A DNA stretch of 64,000 nt, taken from positions 37,001 through 101,000 of the forward strand of contig SVHG01000009.1 of assembly GCA_015055965.1 (NCBI GenBank), in the 5' to 3' direction. Both the position numbers and the translations under genes were made by a program. Every line of letters begins with the position of its first letter. The first letter of the stretch is position 1. The notes under the pieces are model-generated. The model worked only from the letters and a program-made list of their open reading frames with translations, did no database searches and was not told the origin of the DNA. Of this stretch, positions 48,834 through 58,011 are shown in pieces. The DNA comes from Clostridiales bacterium. Its GTDB lineage: Bacteria > Bacillota > Clostridia > Christensenellales > Borkfalkiaceae.

Positions 48834-48865
48834 AAAAAAGCAAGGCTAAAAACCTTGCTTTTTTT
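48834..48865. terminator. Bidirectional terminator between convergent genes
   Basis: AAAAAAGCAAGG pairs with CCTTGCTTTTTT. The A-run on the left and T-run on the right let it end transcription in both directions. On the minus strand it lies just after the stop of the regulator gene. Confidence 0.85.
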
Positions 48866-48902
48866 GATGAAATTAATTTTAATTAATTAAGTTATTAAAA
48901 CG

Positions 48903-49889
48903 TTAAGGCTCGCTATAGGTGGCAATTACTCGTATGCCTTGTGGGTAATCCCCAAATTTGCTTCCAAATAGGTTTAGCCCGCCAAGATATTTTGCATTTT
49001 TCTTAACTTCAATTTTAAATTTTAAGCATTTTTCTTTAGTTATAAATGCAAAATCATCAATGGTTTCTTCAGTGGAAATATTGTTTTGGTTTATCCAAAT
49101 ACCCTTTTCATCAATACGTATTTGTACCAGCATACCGTACTGAGTAGAGCCTGTAGGCCAATTTTTTGGGGTGTATTTTCCCATTCTTCCACCAAAATCG
49201 CCGGGGGAGGTGTACGTTCCAATTTCTTTATCGTTAAGCGAAAAGGTTATATCTGATTTAAAAGAGTTATTATAGTTAGCGCATTCAGAGCAAAGCTCTA
49301 GCGAAATTTGAAAGCCGTTTAATATTTTGTTCTTTAAAGCGTTGTTAGAAAAATGATATTCTAAAAAGCCTTGCGTAAACCAAATTATTTCGCCTTTAAT
49401 TCTTCTATAATTATAAAATATGTCGGGATTAGATTCCACGCCAAGCAGTAAACCTTCCGCGTCTGCAATACCGCAGGGTGGGGTTACGTCAAAAAGATTA
49501 AAGCTACCTATGGGAAGCTCCGTTTGAAGTGTTTTTAAGCTAGACGAGGGTTCTGCTTTTTTATCATCTACGAATAAAATTTCCAAACAATGCTTTTCTA
49601 ACGCTATAATTTTTTCGTTACCACGCTTAGAGTGGTTGTGCGTCACGTTAATTATACTTGCTTGCTTAAGAAGGTTTAGATGGAATGATATGTTAGAAAC
49701 GGACATATTAAGCTTTTCTGCAATTTCAAGCACGGTATAAGAATTAGTAGTTAAAAGAGAAATAATCTTTCTTCTGGTTTTTGAATTAAGTGCGGTTGCT
49801 ATTTTTTCTAGCTTATCGTCGTTTTGTAAAGTAAGATGCATCTTTTTTTGCATAATCATTTCCGTATTGATAAAAATTTCTTTAGCCAT
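48903..49889 (-). CDS. ArsR-type winged-helix transcriptional regulator of the sugar-uptake operon, 328 aa
   Basis: I start it at ATG 49889 (MAKEIFIN), which has ACGGAG eight bases upstream. A longer frame to 49976 would begin inside the promoter. Residues about 25-100 are an ArsR/HTH_20 winged helix (LNSKTRRKIISLL, VLEIAEKLNMSVSNISFHLNLL). The C-terminal ~220 residues are beta-rich and contain 'SDITFSLNDKEIGTYTSPGDFGG' and 'WPTGSTQYG', which I recall from COG4189-type predicted regulators linked to carbohydrate genes. That domain probably senses the sugar. The gene is divergent from the ABC importer operon, and a perfect dyad lies between the two promoters. It is the only minus-strand gene in the window. 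Whether it represses or activates cannot be read from the sequence. Confidence 0.85.
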   Translation of the reverse strand: MAKEIFINTEMIMQKKMHLTLQNDDKLEKIATALNSKTRRKIISLLTTNSYTVLEIAEKLNMSVSNISFHLNLLKQASIINVTHNHSKRGNEKIIALEKHCLEILFVDDKKAEPSSSLKTLQTELPIGSFNLFDVTPPCGIADAEGLLLGVESNPDIFYNYRRIKGEIIWFTQGFLEYHFSNNALKNKILNGFQISLELCSECANYNNSFKSDITFSLNDKEIGTYTSPGDFGGRMGKYTPKNWPTGSTQYGMLVQIRIDEKGIWINQNNISTEETIDDFAFITKEKCLKFKIEVKKNAKYLGGLNLFGSKFGDYPQGIRVIATYSEP

Positions 49890-49967
49890 AAAAATCTCCG
49901 TAAAAAATGGACTTAATTGCGCAATAATAGTAAAAAACGCCTTTAAACACGAATAATATCTTATTAC

Positions 49968-49996
49968 AGTATACATCCGCTTTATAAAAATGTCAA
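49968..49996 (-). promoter_or_regulatory. Consensus promoter of the ArsR-type regulator gene
   Basis: On the minus strand a perfect TTGACA (49996-49991), a 17-base spacer and TATACT (49973-49968). The leader to the ATG at 49889 is about 75 bases. Confidence 0.85.
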
Positions 49997-50011
49997 TTAA
50001 AAATTTTAAAT

Positions 50012-50027
50012 TTCGATAACTATCGAA
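50012..50027. promoter_or_regulatory. Candidate operator, TTCGATA-AC-TATCGAA dyad
   Basis: A perfect 7-bp inverted repeat with a 2-base centre lies 15 bases upstream of the regulator's -35 and 37 bases upstream of the importer's -35. A related half-site (AATTTCGAAA, minus strand) occurs at 50051-50060 beside the importer -35. The geometry suits a dimeric winged-helix regulator such as the adjacent ArsR-type protein. Confidence 0.6.
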
Positions 50028-50064
50028 GTTTGTAATGGGTTTTTTAATATTTTCGAAATTAGCC

Positions 50065-50094
50065 TTGAAAATATATATTGAGCTGTGATAAAAT
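50065..50094 (+). promoter_or_regulatory. Promoter of the sugar ABC importer / polysaccharide-utilisation operon
   Basis: TTGAAA (50065-50070), an 18-base spacer, then TAAAAT (50089-50094) preceded by TGA (extended -10). The same TGATAAAAT string recurs 16 bases on (50102-50110), a possible second start. Confidence 0.7.
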
Positions 50095-50123
50095 AATGAT
50101 ATGATAAAATAGGCGTGTGAATT

Positions 50124-50137
50124 AATTAGCGCTAATT
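50124..50137. promoter_or_regulatory. 14-bp palindrome in the importer leader
   Basis: AATTAGCGCTAATT is a perfect palindrome about 30 bases after the -10 and 19 bases before the start codon. The CG-centred form resembles sites of LacI-type sugar regulators, but no such regulator gene is in the window. Confidence 0.45.
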
Positions 50138-50155
50138 TAGAATCAGGAGGATAAA

Positions 50156-51634
50156 ATGAGAAAACTTAAACTTTTAATTGCTACCTTAATGGTATGTGTT
50201 TTCGCGCTTTCAAGCGGTTGCTTCTTTGCTCAGGGTGAAAGTGGATCTGGCGATAAAATTGAAGCCGATCAATTCGAGCTTGATCCTAACAAGGAATACA
50301 GTATTGAATTTATGATGTGGGGCGCAAAGGATGAGCAGGATAACTACGCTGCTTTGGTTGATAAATTTATGGATGAATATCCTAATATTATCGTAAACAT
50401 TACCACTCAAGATGCAACTCAATACATGAGCACCTTAACGGGTAAGCTTTCCGGCACTATGCCAGACCTTTTCTACCTACCCGAATATGAATTCCGTCCT
50501 TGGGTGGATTCCGGTAGACTTTTAGCTATTACCAACGCGTTTACTGAAGAAGAGTATTCTGCATTATGGCCCACCGCGATTGATTGGTATTCTTATAACA
50601 GAGCAACTAAGACGTTAGGCGTATCAGAAGGCTCTGAGTTATACTGCTTACCTAAGGATATTGGTCCTTGGACGCTTATGTATAACGTTGATATGATAGA
50701 CGAAATGGTTGAAAAAGGCGCTTTAACTCAAGCGGAAAGCGATAGACTTGCAGATACTCAAAATCCCTTAACTTGGGCGGAATTTACTGCTATTTGCGTT
50801 AAAATTCAAAATTATTTCGGTGCAAATAACGATAGATTTTTTGCTGTTCCTTATTATGAATTAAGTAGCGCTTTATGGTCAAATAACGCAGATTATTTTG
50901 ATGAAGGAGCAATGAATAGCACTATAACGAGTGATGAATTTATTGAAACCGTGGAATGGCTTTACGATTTAATGTATACCCATAAAATTATACCTAAGTC
51001 AACCGGCGATACCGCGCAAAATATGTTCCTTGCAAGAAATAGCGCATTTTGCTGGGTTGGACCTTATTTAACCCCTATGTATCATCAACAGGGCATGAAT
51101 TACAGACTTATCCCCGTTCCTTATAACGGCGAAAATCCTGATGCAAAGAGCACTACTTGGATTGGTACTTTAGGTTTAGCAATTAGCAAAACAACAAAAT
51201 CACCTGCGGCAGCTCTTGCTCTTATGAAATACTTAAGTCTTAACGAAAAAGCACAAAAGGATTTCTATACTCGCGGACAGCTAATGCCCAACCTAAAATC
51301 TATGGCATTAGATACTAACGCATTCTTATCACAAACGGATAGTTCAGTTGCTTTATGGCCCGAAAACAGAAGCGTATATTGTAATATAGTAGACGGATTT
51401 GGCGGTGATACCAATAAAGCGCTTGGCATAACCGGCGAGGATAAGTACGGCGGAAGAGTTCGTCCTCATTATCACACCTTTGAAAACTCTTGGTTAAACG
51501 CAATAAGCGTTAAGATTGAACAATGCTTTGCTTTAAAGAATAGGGCAGACATAAGAGCTGAAATACTAGCATATAACGCAACTATGCAGGCATATTTAGA
51601 TCAATCAAACAAGAGCGCAGGCATAATCAGATAA
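50156..51634 (+). CDS. Sugar ABC transporter substrate-binding lipoprotein (CUT1, SBP_bac_1), 492 aa
   Basis: AGGAGG precedes the ATG. The signal ends in LSSGC, giving lipidated Cys22. The fold pattern is that of family-1 solute-binding proteins: 'YSIEFMMWGAKDE', 'FMDEYPNIIVNI', 'LTGKLSGTMPDLFYLPEYEF', 'LYCLPKDIGPWTLMYNVDM', 'TWAEF', and near the end 'LALMKYLSLNEKAQKDFYTRGQLMPN'. It delivers an oligosaccharide to the two permeases encoded downstream. The neighbouring GH43-type and DUF4838-like genes suggest a plant-cell-wall or similar glycan, but the sugar is inferred only from context. Length is normal. Confidence 0.92.
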   Translation: MRKLKLLIATLMVCVFALSSGCFFAQGESGSGDKIEADQFELDPNKEYSIEFMMWGAKDEQDNYAALVDKFMDEYPNIIVNITTQDATQYMSTLTGKLSGTMPDLFYLPEYEFRPWVDSGRLLAITNAFTEEEYSALWPTAIDWYSYNRATKTLGVSEGSELYCLPKDIGPWTLMYNVDMIDEMVEKGALTQAESDRLADTQNPLTWAEFTAICVKIQNYFGANNDRFFAVPYYELSSALWSNNADYFDEGAMNSTITSDEFIETVEWLYDLMYTHKIIPKSTGDTAQNMFLARNSAFCWVGPYLTPMYHQQGMNYRLIPVPYNGENPDAKSTTWIGTLGLAISKTTKSPAAALALMKYLSLNEKAQKDFYTRGQLMPNLKSMALDTNAFLSQTDSSVALWPENRSVYCNIVDGFGGDTNKALGITGEDKYGGRVRPHYHTFENSWLNAISVKIEQCFALKNRADIRAEILAYNATMQAYLDQSNKSAGIIR

Positions 51635-51704
51635 TTACCTATAAGTAACGAATTTTACAAAACTAAAACGGCTTTATTAGTCGCAGTAATTAATTGAGGA
51701 AAGT

Positions 51705-52613
51705 ATGGCAAGAAAATCTTTATTAAAAAGAAAAGAAAAGGTAGTATCGCTTGCATTTGTAACCCCTCTTTTCGTGGGCTATGCAATATTTACCTTATTA
51801 CCGCTTGCGGTTGCAATTATATATAGCTTAGTAGACTATATGCCGTTGTACGGCAGGATATCGCCGGTAAGCTTTGACGTTTATAAAAGTCTTTTTAAAG
51901 CGGATTTAATCACGGTTGGATTTGGGGACGCTATAGTAAACACTCTTATTATAATGTTAAGTATTCCCATAAATCTTGTTATTGGTTTAATCTTTTCCGG
52001 ACTTATAACTAAAAAGGGCTTTAAGGGAAGAACTTTCTTTAACGTAGTCTTTTATTTGCCCGCCGTTACAGGCGCGGTTGCAATTACTTTGGTTTGGAAG
52101 CTTATTTTTAATGAAACGCAGGGTATTGCAAATATCTTTTTAAAGCAAATAGGATTAATTGAAGAAAATATAAATTGGCTTGGCATTACCTCAGGCAAGA
52201 TGTACCCCAGATTAGTTATTATTTTAAAAAACATTTGGGGCGGTATAGGCGGTGTTATCATTTTATACGTTGCCGGAATACTTAATATTCCGGAATCCTA
52301 TTACGAGGCTGCAGAGCTTGACGGGGCAAGCGGAATAAAGCAATTTTTATTAATTACGGTGCCCCTTTTAACGCCAATAACCTTTTACCATCTTATAGTT
52401 TCTATTATTGGTGGCTTGCAGTCCTTTATGGATACGCAATTACTTGCAAACACCTCAGTTACTCAAACGATAGTATACTTTATTTACGATAACGGTATTA
52501 ATAATTACAGATACGGATATGCGAGCGCGGCATCCGTATTACTTGCAATCGCCGTTATGATTATTACCATTTTACAATTTAAGCTCTCTGATAAGTGGGT
52601 TTATTCGGAGTAA
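51705..52613 (+). CDS. Sugar ABC transporter permease, MalF/UgpA type
   Basis: TGAGG precedes the ATG. Six membrane helices are visible, beginning 'VVSLAFVTPLFVGYAIFTLLPL'. The EAA loop that docks the ATPase is 'YYEAAELDGASGIKQFLLITVPLL'-type sequence near residue 205. It pairs with the permease encoded four bases downstream. No ATPase gene is in this locus. As in many Gram-positive CUT1 systems, a shared MsmX/UgpC-like ATPase encoded elsewhere is expected. Confidence 0.93.
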   Translation: MARKSLLKRKEKVVSLAFVTPLFVGYAIFTLLPLAVAIIYSLVDYMPLYGRISPVSFDVYKSLFKADLITVGFGDAIVNTLIIMLSIPINLVIGLIFSGLITKKGFKGRTFFNVVFYLPAVTGAVAITLVWKLIFNETQGIANIFLKQIGLIEENINWLGITSGKMYPRLVIILKNIWGGIGGVIILYVAGILNIPESYYEAAELDGASGIKQFLLITVPLLTPITFYHLIVSIIGGLQSFMDTQLLANTSVTQTIVYFIYDNGINNYRYGYASAASVLLAIAVMIITILQFKLSDKWVYSE

Positions 52614-52617
52614 AAAT

Positions 52618-53472
52618 ATGAATAACGTAAAATTAATGAAGGCGCGCTCAATTGCAGTAAAGGTTTTAATTTATACCGTACTAATTGTAACTGCTATCAC
52701 AACGATATTTCCTTACGCTTGGATGATACTTGCATCCTTTAAAACGGGTATTGAAATATCTACCTACCCCGAACAAATATTTCCTAAAACGCCTAGCTTT
52801 GATGCCTACGTAAACGCATTTAGGGATTTAGATTTACTAACGGGTATAAAAAACACTCTTACTCTTGAAATATTTTCGGTAACCTTACCCCCGCTTGTTT
52901 CAGCTCTTGGCGCTTTTGCTTTTGCAAAGCTGGAATTACCCTGTAAAAGAGTTCTTTTATTAGTTCTTCTTAGCAGTATGATGATTCCTTACGCGGCGCT
53001 AATGCTTCCTCAGTTTCAGGTATGGCAATCGTTGAACGTGGTTGGAACGTTATATCCGCTAATTATTCCCACCTTTTTTGGTGGCGCGCTTATGACCTTC
53101 TTCTTCATTCAATATATGCAAGGCGTACCTACGGAGCTATTTGAAGCGGCTAAAATAGACGGAGCAGGGTATTTAAGACAGTTCTTTGCAATAATGCTTC
53201 CCATGGTAAAGCCTGCGCTAACGGCGCAAATAGTATTCTCTTTCGTGGGAACTTGGAACGATTATTTTATACCGTCTATTTATTTAAACGTAAAAGAGGT
53301 AAAAACCTTACAGTTACAGCTGTTATCATTACAGCAACAACAAAACAATCTTATGGATATGAATACGGTTATGGCGGGTTCTGTATTATCAAGTATACCA
53401 ATGCTTATAGTGTTTATATCTTGTCAAAAATTCTTCGTTGAATCACTGGCAATATCAGGAATAAAAGGCTAA
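52618..53472 (+). CDS. Sugar ABC transporter permease, MalG/UgpE type
   Basis: The ATG follows the previous stop by four bases, so translation is coupled. It has the family layout: a first helix 'VLIYTVLIVTAITTIFPYAWMI', then 'ASFKTGIEI', and an EAA loop 'ELFEAAKIDGAGYLRQFFAIMLP' near residue 180. The periplasmic-side motif 'GTWNDYF' follows. The N-terminal region is normal length. It forms the translocation pore with the preceding permease. Confidence 0.93.
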   Translation: MNNVKLMKARSIAVKVLIYTVLIVTAITTIFPYAWMILASFKTGIEISTYPEQIFPKTPSFDAYVNAFRDLDLLTGIKNTLTLEIFSVTLPPLVSALGAFAFAKLELPCKRVLLLVLLSSMMIPYAALMLPQFQVWQSLNVVGTLYPLIIPTFFGGALMTFFFIQYMQGVPTELFEAAKIDGAGYLRQFFAIMLPMVKPALTAQIVFSFVGTWNDYFIPSIYLNVKEVKTLQLQLLSLQQQQNNLMDMNTVMAGSVLSSIPMLIVFISCQKFFVESLAISGIKG

Positions 53473-53517
53473 ATAATATAAAACATACTTACGGGTATGC
53501 TAAAATAGGAGGAAAAA

Positions 53518-56500
53518 ATGAGTAAAAAACATCTATTGCCGCTAATTGTGGCGTTGATTTGCGCAATCTTTCTTTTTGCTTGCGAATCAATTGACTCGGT
53601 TGAGTATTCTGAATACGTGCCGAAGGATGAGTCTGTGGAGGGTGGATTTGATTTTCCCTCAAACTCATATTCTGCAGACGTCGTTTTAGACGGTTATCTT
53701 ACTGATGAAAAGTGGACGGAAAGTGATACCGTTCAGCTTGGCTCGTGGGATAATAGCGATATCGAAAGTGGCGTTTACGGCGCTATAGTTGCAGATACTA
53801 ATAATTACGCAGACTCAAAACGCGCTATTATTAAAATGTTCAGAGGTAACGTTGGCTTGCATTTTGGCTTTGAAGTAAAGGATAGCGACGTAGCTTATAA
53901 AGAGCTTGCAGACGGCGATCCCGCAATTTGGACGGATAACGTTTTAATTAACTTATGTACCTCTATAGACGGTGGCGTTATACCTATGTCTGACGACTAC
54001 TATTTTATAGTAACTGCATTTGGTAATAACTGCTTCCGCCGTGGTGCAAACGCGGCCGGTATGTGGGGCGCGTGGAGTGGCGTTATTGACTACGAAAGCG
54101 CTATACATTACGCTGAAGACGGCGAAACGGTAGTTGGCTTTGGCGTGGAATTAGTTATTCCTTACGAGCAAATAGGTATTACTGCAGAAAGCCCTGTTGG
54201 CGTTACCTTCCGTTCCTGTGATAGAATTAGCGCAAGCAATTCTATGCTAGAGCGCGAATGGTGGTTTAACGGCTCTGCTCACCACTTTAACACTCCTAAC
54301 GGCTACGCTATTTGGGGCGAAGATAACGTTATGTATAATTATTACGATTATCAAATGCCCCCAGTTACCGTAAAGGGAACTGTTACCGATTATATTAGTG
54401 GCGAAGCAATTGCTAACGTTAATTTAGGTAATGGAATTGTTTCTGATGAAAAGGGTAATTTCGTTATTGAAAACGTAAACGCAAACGTAGACCTTGTTTT
54501 AAATGCAAGCGGAGAGGCTTTATTAGGCGAACAAACCTTCCTACTTTCACGTGATACTATGCGTGTTGCAAAGGGTAGTGTTGTTAACGTTGCTCCTCAG
54601 TTTTTAACGGTTGCAAATAAGGTTACGCAAACGGTTAAGGGTACTATTACCTCTATTGGAGGTGTTGAAGGCGCTACGGTAACGATTGGCGAAAATAGCG
54701 CAACGGTTGGAGCAGACGGTAGTTATTCTTTAGAATGCACCTTTACCTCTCCTATCGTTACAATGACGGTTACTCCCTACGGCAGTAATGCAAATTATGA
54801 TTTTGAAATTTCAGTAAACGAAGCTGTTCAAGGGGCTGTAGTTCGCGATATAGAGCTTCCCTTAATGACCAAGCTTCCCATGTTATTCGGTAATTCAAAC
54901 GACGCTGAAACCCTTCTTGGTTGGACTTCTGAAGGCTTATTCGTAAGAATAACCGGAAATAGCGTTACTAACGGCTACGGCGTTGCTTATTCAGTAGACG
55001 GCGAAAGCGCAAAAGTAGTTTTATATCATGATTTTGGAACTATGTGTATAACCGATTTTGCAAATCTCGTTTGGAATTACGCTCTTCCCCAAGCTCACGG
55101 TGTAGATGCTTATAAGTATGCAAGCGTTAACGGCGAAAACGTTTATACCTTCGTTATGCCTTACGACGTTATGGGTATTAGCGGTCCTCAAGATATTTTA
55201 ATAGCGCCCTTTGAATATACCGCAGCAGGTCCTTTTGCTTGGTATAAGGATGAAAACGGCACTACCTATCAATTTGGTAGCATGAGCTTACTTGAAGGCT
55301 ATCCCATTTTAACCGCTAATGCGGAATATAAGGTAACTGCCCCCGAAACCGTTTTAAATACTTATGAAAGTGAAGCGTTCGGTAAGGGAGATGCAGTAGT
55401 TAAATTTGAACAAATAGAAAGCGTGAAAGACGGTGTTAAAGTAACTATCAATTACACTGCAAATAGTGCTATATTCGGTTACGGTATTATGCTAAGTGAC
55501 GGAGCTAATGCAATAACTCAGCTTTACGCAATTGGTTACGGCACTATAGACCATAAGACTTACGGCGATTGGAGCTGGCAAGGTAATTATCAGCCTGCAG
55601 CAGATCTTGGCGTTGTTGCAAGTGAAAGCGCCGGAGCTGTAACCTTATTCTATTCATACGAAACCCTAGCGGAATACGGCTTAAATATTACTGCAGAAAG
55701 TGAATTTATTAAGCTTCAGTTATTTGAATACGTAACAGACTCAAGCGGTAACTTATACGCTATTTACAATTGCATGAACGTTAACGGAGTGGCTTACCCC
55801 TTTGATCGCGGTATTGAAAACTTCGTAAATTGGGAATGGGTAGAAGTTGAAGAAGAAGTATTTACGGAAGTATTTGCTTACGAAGATCTTGGCGCGCATG
55901 AAGTAGACGTAAAGGTTGAAAAGAGCGCAAGCGGTATTAAATTTACCTATTCTGCAGTTGAAACGAGCAATAGCTTTGGTTACGGTGTTTGCATTGATCT
56001 TCCCGATGGCGTAAACGATTTAAGTATCTTATATGCAACGACCGGAAATATTGCAAAGATGGTATACGGCGATTGGGCATGGACTTACGGTCTTCCCGTT
56101 GATAAGGGCATTGTGGCAAGTAGAGTAGTAGATGGAGATTTAACAATTTCTACCTTCTTCTTAAGCTACGACCTACTTGGAGTTGATGCAAGTACAGAAA
56201 GTATTGGTATTTGTCTATTTGAGGTTGTTAACGGTGGCGGTTCTCAATATGGAATATATAACTGTATGTATAAAGAGGGCAGTGAAATTGCTATTGACGG
56301 TGGCGTTAGCGGTTTTGTTACTTGCGCGTTAAACGGCGGTGGCGAACAGCCTGAAAATCCTGAACAACCCGAAGATCCCGAACAACCTGAAGCGCCCACT
56401 TACGTAGTGGAAGGCGAAGCTTACGAAAGTGAAGTATTTGGTAACTCATCTGCAACTGCTAAGTTTGAAAAGTCAGCAGACGGTTTAACGGTGACTATCA

Positions 56501-57996
56501 GCTATACCGCAGTTGAAGGTCTGTTTGGATATGGTATTATGCTTAGCGACGGAGTTGCCGGTATAACTCAGCTTTACGCAGTAGACTTCGGCACGGTTGA
56601 TCACAATACCTACGGCGATTGGGGCTGGGGCGGATACGTTCTTCCCGGCGAGATTGGATTAAGCGTAACTGCAGAAAGCGGAGCTTTAGTATTCTTCTAT
56701 TCATACGAAACCTTAGCAGAATACGGCTTAAATATTACTGCAGAAAGTGAAAGCTTAAAGCTACAGTTATTTGAATACGTAACGGCAGGCAACGCGGAAT
56801 TATTTGGATGCTACAACTGTTTAAAATTTGAAGGCGAAAGCTTAAGATTTGATTTAGATTTAGAACACTTTGTAACTTGGAAAATTAAAGAGGCAGAAGA
56901 AAATCCAGAACAACCTGAAAATCCCGAACTACCTGAAATTCCCGAAACGGTATTAAATACCTACGAAAGTGAAGTGTTCGGTAAGGGTAATGCAACGGTT
57001 AAGTTTGAACAAATTCAAGCTGAAGTAAGCGGTATTAGAGTAACTATCAATTACACCGCAAATAGCGCTATATTCGGTTACGGTATTATGTTAAGTGACG
57101 GAGCTAATGCAATAACTCAGCTTTACGCAGTAGGTTACGGTACTATAGACCATAAGACTTACGGCGATTGGAATTGGCAAGGTAACTATCAACCTGCAGC
57201 AGATCTTGGCGTTGTTGCAAGTGAAGGCGCTGGAGTTATAACTTTATTCTATTCATATGAAACCTTAGCGGGATACGGCTTAAATATTACTGCAGAAAGC
57301 GCAAGCTTAAAGCTTCAGTTATTTGAATACGTAACTGACTCAAGCGGTAATTTATACGCTATTTACAATTGCATGAACGTTGACGGAGAGCCTTACCCCT
57401 TTGACCTTGGTATTAGTAACTTCGTAAATTGGCAATTAAAAGAAGTTCAACCTGAACAACCCGAAATTCCCGAACAACCCGAAATTCCCGAAGCTCCTGC
57501 ATATTTAGTAGAAGGCACAACTTACGAAAGCGAAGTATTCGGTAATTCATCTGCAACTGTTAAATTTGAAAGATCAGCAGACGGTTTAACGGTAACTATC
57601 AGCTATACTGCAGTTAACGGATTATGGGGCTACGGTATTATGCTTAGCGACGGAACTAATGCAATAACTCAGCTTTACGCGGTAGGTTACGGCACTATTG
57701 ATCATAAAACCTACGGCGATTGGAATTGGCAAGGTAACTATCAACCTGCAGCAAATCTTGGCGTTATTGCAAGCGAAAGCGCTGGTAGGATAAACTTATT
57801 CTATTCATACGAAACCTTGGCTGAATACGGTTTAGGTATTACTGCGGAAAGCGAAAGCTTAAAGCTACAGCTATTTGAATACGTAACTGCAGGTACTGCG
57901 GAATTATACGGATGCTATAACTGCTTACAATTTGAAGGCGAAAGCTTAAGATTTGATTTGGATTTAGAGCATTTTATAACTTGGAAGAAAAATTAA
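53518..57996 (+). CDS. CBM9-like modular glycan-binding lipoprotein with six repeated beta modules, 1492 aa
   Basis: AGGAGG precedes the ATG. The signal ends in LFAC (Cys22). Residues 45-275 resemble a CBM9/DOMON-type domain (ADVVLDGYLTDEKWTESD; VGLHFGFEVKD; VELVIPYEQIG). Residues 280-450 hold two carboxypeptidase-regulatory-type strands (VKGTVTDYISGEAIANVN; VKGTITSIGGVEGATV). Residues 455-1492 are six ~150-185-residue beta modules, the last four joined by Pro-Glu-Gln linkers. Two module types alternate: 'TYESEVFGKGNATVKFEQ' and 'YESEVFGNSSATxKFE'. Each has 'FGYGIMLSDG', 'YGDW.W', 'LFYSYETLAEYGL' and 'LKLQLFEYVT'. The aromatic, Trp-rich pattern suits sugar binding. It is likely the surface glycan-capture protein feeding the importer and GH43 enzyme. 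It has no enzymatic motif that I recognise. Confidence 0.82.
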   Translation: MSKKHLLPLIVALICAIFLFACESIDSVEYSEYVPKDESVEGGFDFPSNSYSADVVLDGYLTDEKWTESDTVQLGSWDNSDIESGVYGAIVADTNNYADSKRAIIKMFRGNVGLHFGFEVKDSDVAYKELADGDPAIWTDNVLINLCTSIDGGVIPMSDDYYFIVTAFGNNCFRRGANAAGMWGAWSGVIDYESAIHYAEDGETVVGFGVELVIPYEQIGITAESPVGVTFRSCDRISASNSMLEREWWFNGSAHHFNTPNGYAIWGEDNVMYNYYDYQMPPVTVKGTVTDYISGEAIANVNLGNGIVSDEKGNFVIENVNANVDLVLNASGEALLGEQTFLLSRDTMRVAKGSVVNVAPQFLTVANKVTQTVKGTITSIGGVEGATVTIGENSATVGADGSYSLECTFTSPIVTMTVTPYGSNANYDFEISVNEAVQGAVVRDIELPLMTKLPMLFGNSNDAETLLGWTSEGLFVRITGNSVTNGYGVAYSVDGESAKVVLYHDFGTMCITDFANLVWNYALPQAHGVDAYKYASVNGENVYTFVMPYDVMGISGPQDILIAPFEYTAAGPFAWYKDENGTTYQFGSMSLLEGYPILTANAEYKVTAPETVLNTYESEAFGKGDAVVKFEQIESVKDGVKVTINYTANSAIFGYGIMLSDGANAITQLYAIGYGTIDHKTYGDWSWQGNYQPAADLGVVASESAGAVTLFYSYETLAEYGLNITAESEFIKLQLFEYVTDSSGNLYAIYNCMNVNGVAYPFDRGIENFVNWEWVEVEEEVFTEVFAYEDLGAHEVDVKVEKSASGIKFTYSAVETSNSFGYGVCIDLPDGVNDLSILYATTGNIAKMVYGDWAWTYGLPVDKGIVASRVVDGDLTISTFFLSYDLLGVDASTESIGICLFEVVNGGGSQYGIYNCMYKEGSEIAIDGGVSGFVTCALNGGGEQPENPEQPEDPEQPEAPTYVVEGEAYESEVFGNSSATAKFEKSADGLTVTISYTAVEGLFGYGIMLSDGVAGITQLYAVDFGTVDHNTYGDWGWGGYVLPGEIGLSVTAESGALVFFYSYETLAEYGLNITAESESLKLQLFEYVTAGNAELFGCYNCLKFEGESLRFDLDLEHFVTWKIKEAEENPEQPENPELPEIPETVLNTYESEVFGKGNATVKFEQIQAEVSGIRVTINYTANSAIFGYGIMLSDGANAITQLYAVGYGTIDHKTYGDWNWQGNYQPAADLGVVASEGAGVITLFYSYETLAGYGLNITAESASLKLQLFEYVTDSSGNLYAIYNCMNVDGEPYPFDLGISNFVNWQLKEVQPEQPEIPEQPEIPEAPAYLVEGTTYESEVFGNSSATVKFERSADGLTVTISYTAVNGLWGYGIMLSDGTNAITQLYAVGYGTIDHKTYGDWNWQGNYQPAANLGVIASESAGRINLFYSYETLAEYGLGITAESESLKLQLFEYVTAGTAELYGCYNCLQFEGESLRFDLDLEHFITWKKN
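55335..57975 (+). repeat. Tandem and alternating ~540-bp coding repeats
   Basis: Near-identical DNA blocks start close to 55339 and 56944 (A type) and 56401 and 57502 (B type). A divergent unit lies at about 55865. Long stretches such as the ATTATGCTAAGTGACGGAGC region recur with few changes, indicating recent duplication of an A-B pair. Confidence 0.85.
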
Positions 57997-58011
57997 AAAG
58001 GGGGTAAAAAT

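Noticed and set aside
49890..49976. Longer N-terminus for the ArsR-type regulator
   Set aside because: The extension overlaps the gene's own consensus promoter -10 region and has no ribosome site, while ATG 49889 does.
53518..57996. The 1492-aa lipoprotein as an enzyme
   Set aside because: No catalytic motif I know is present; the repeated aromatic beta modules and the CBM9-like domain fit binding.
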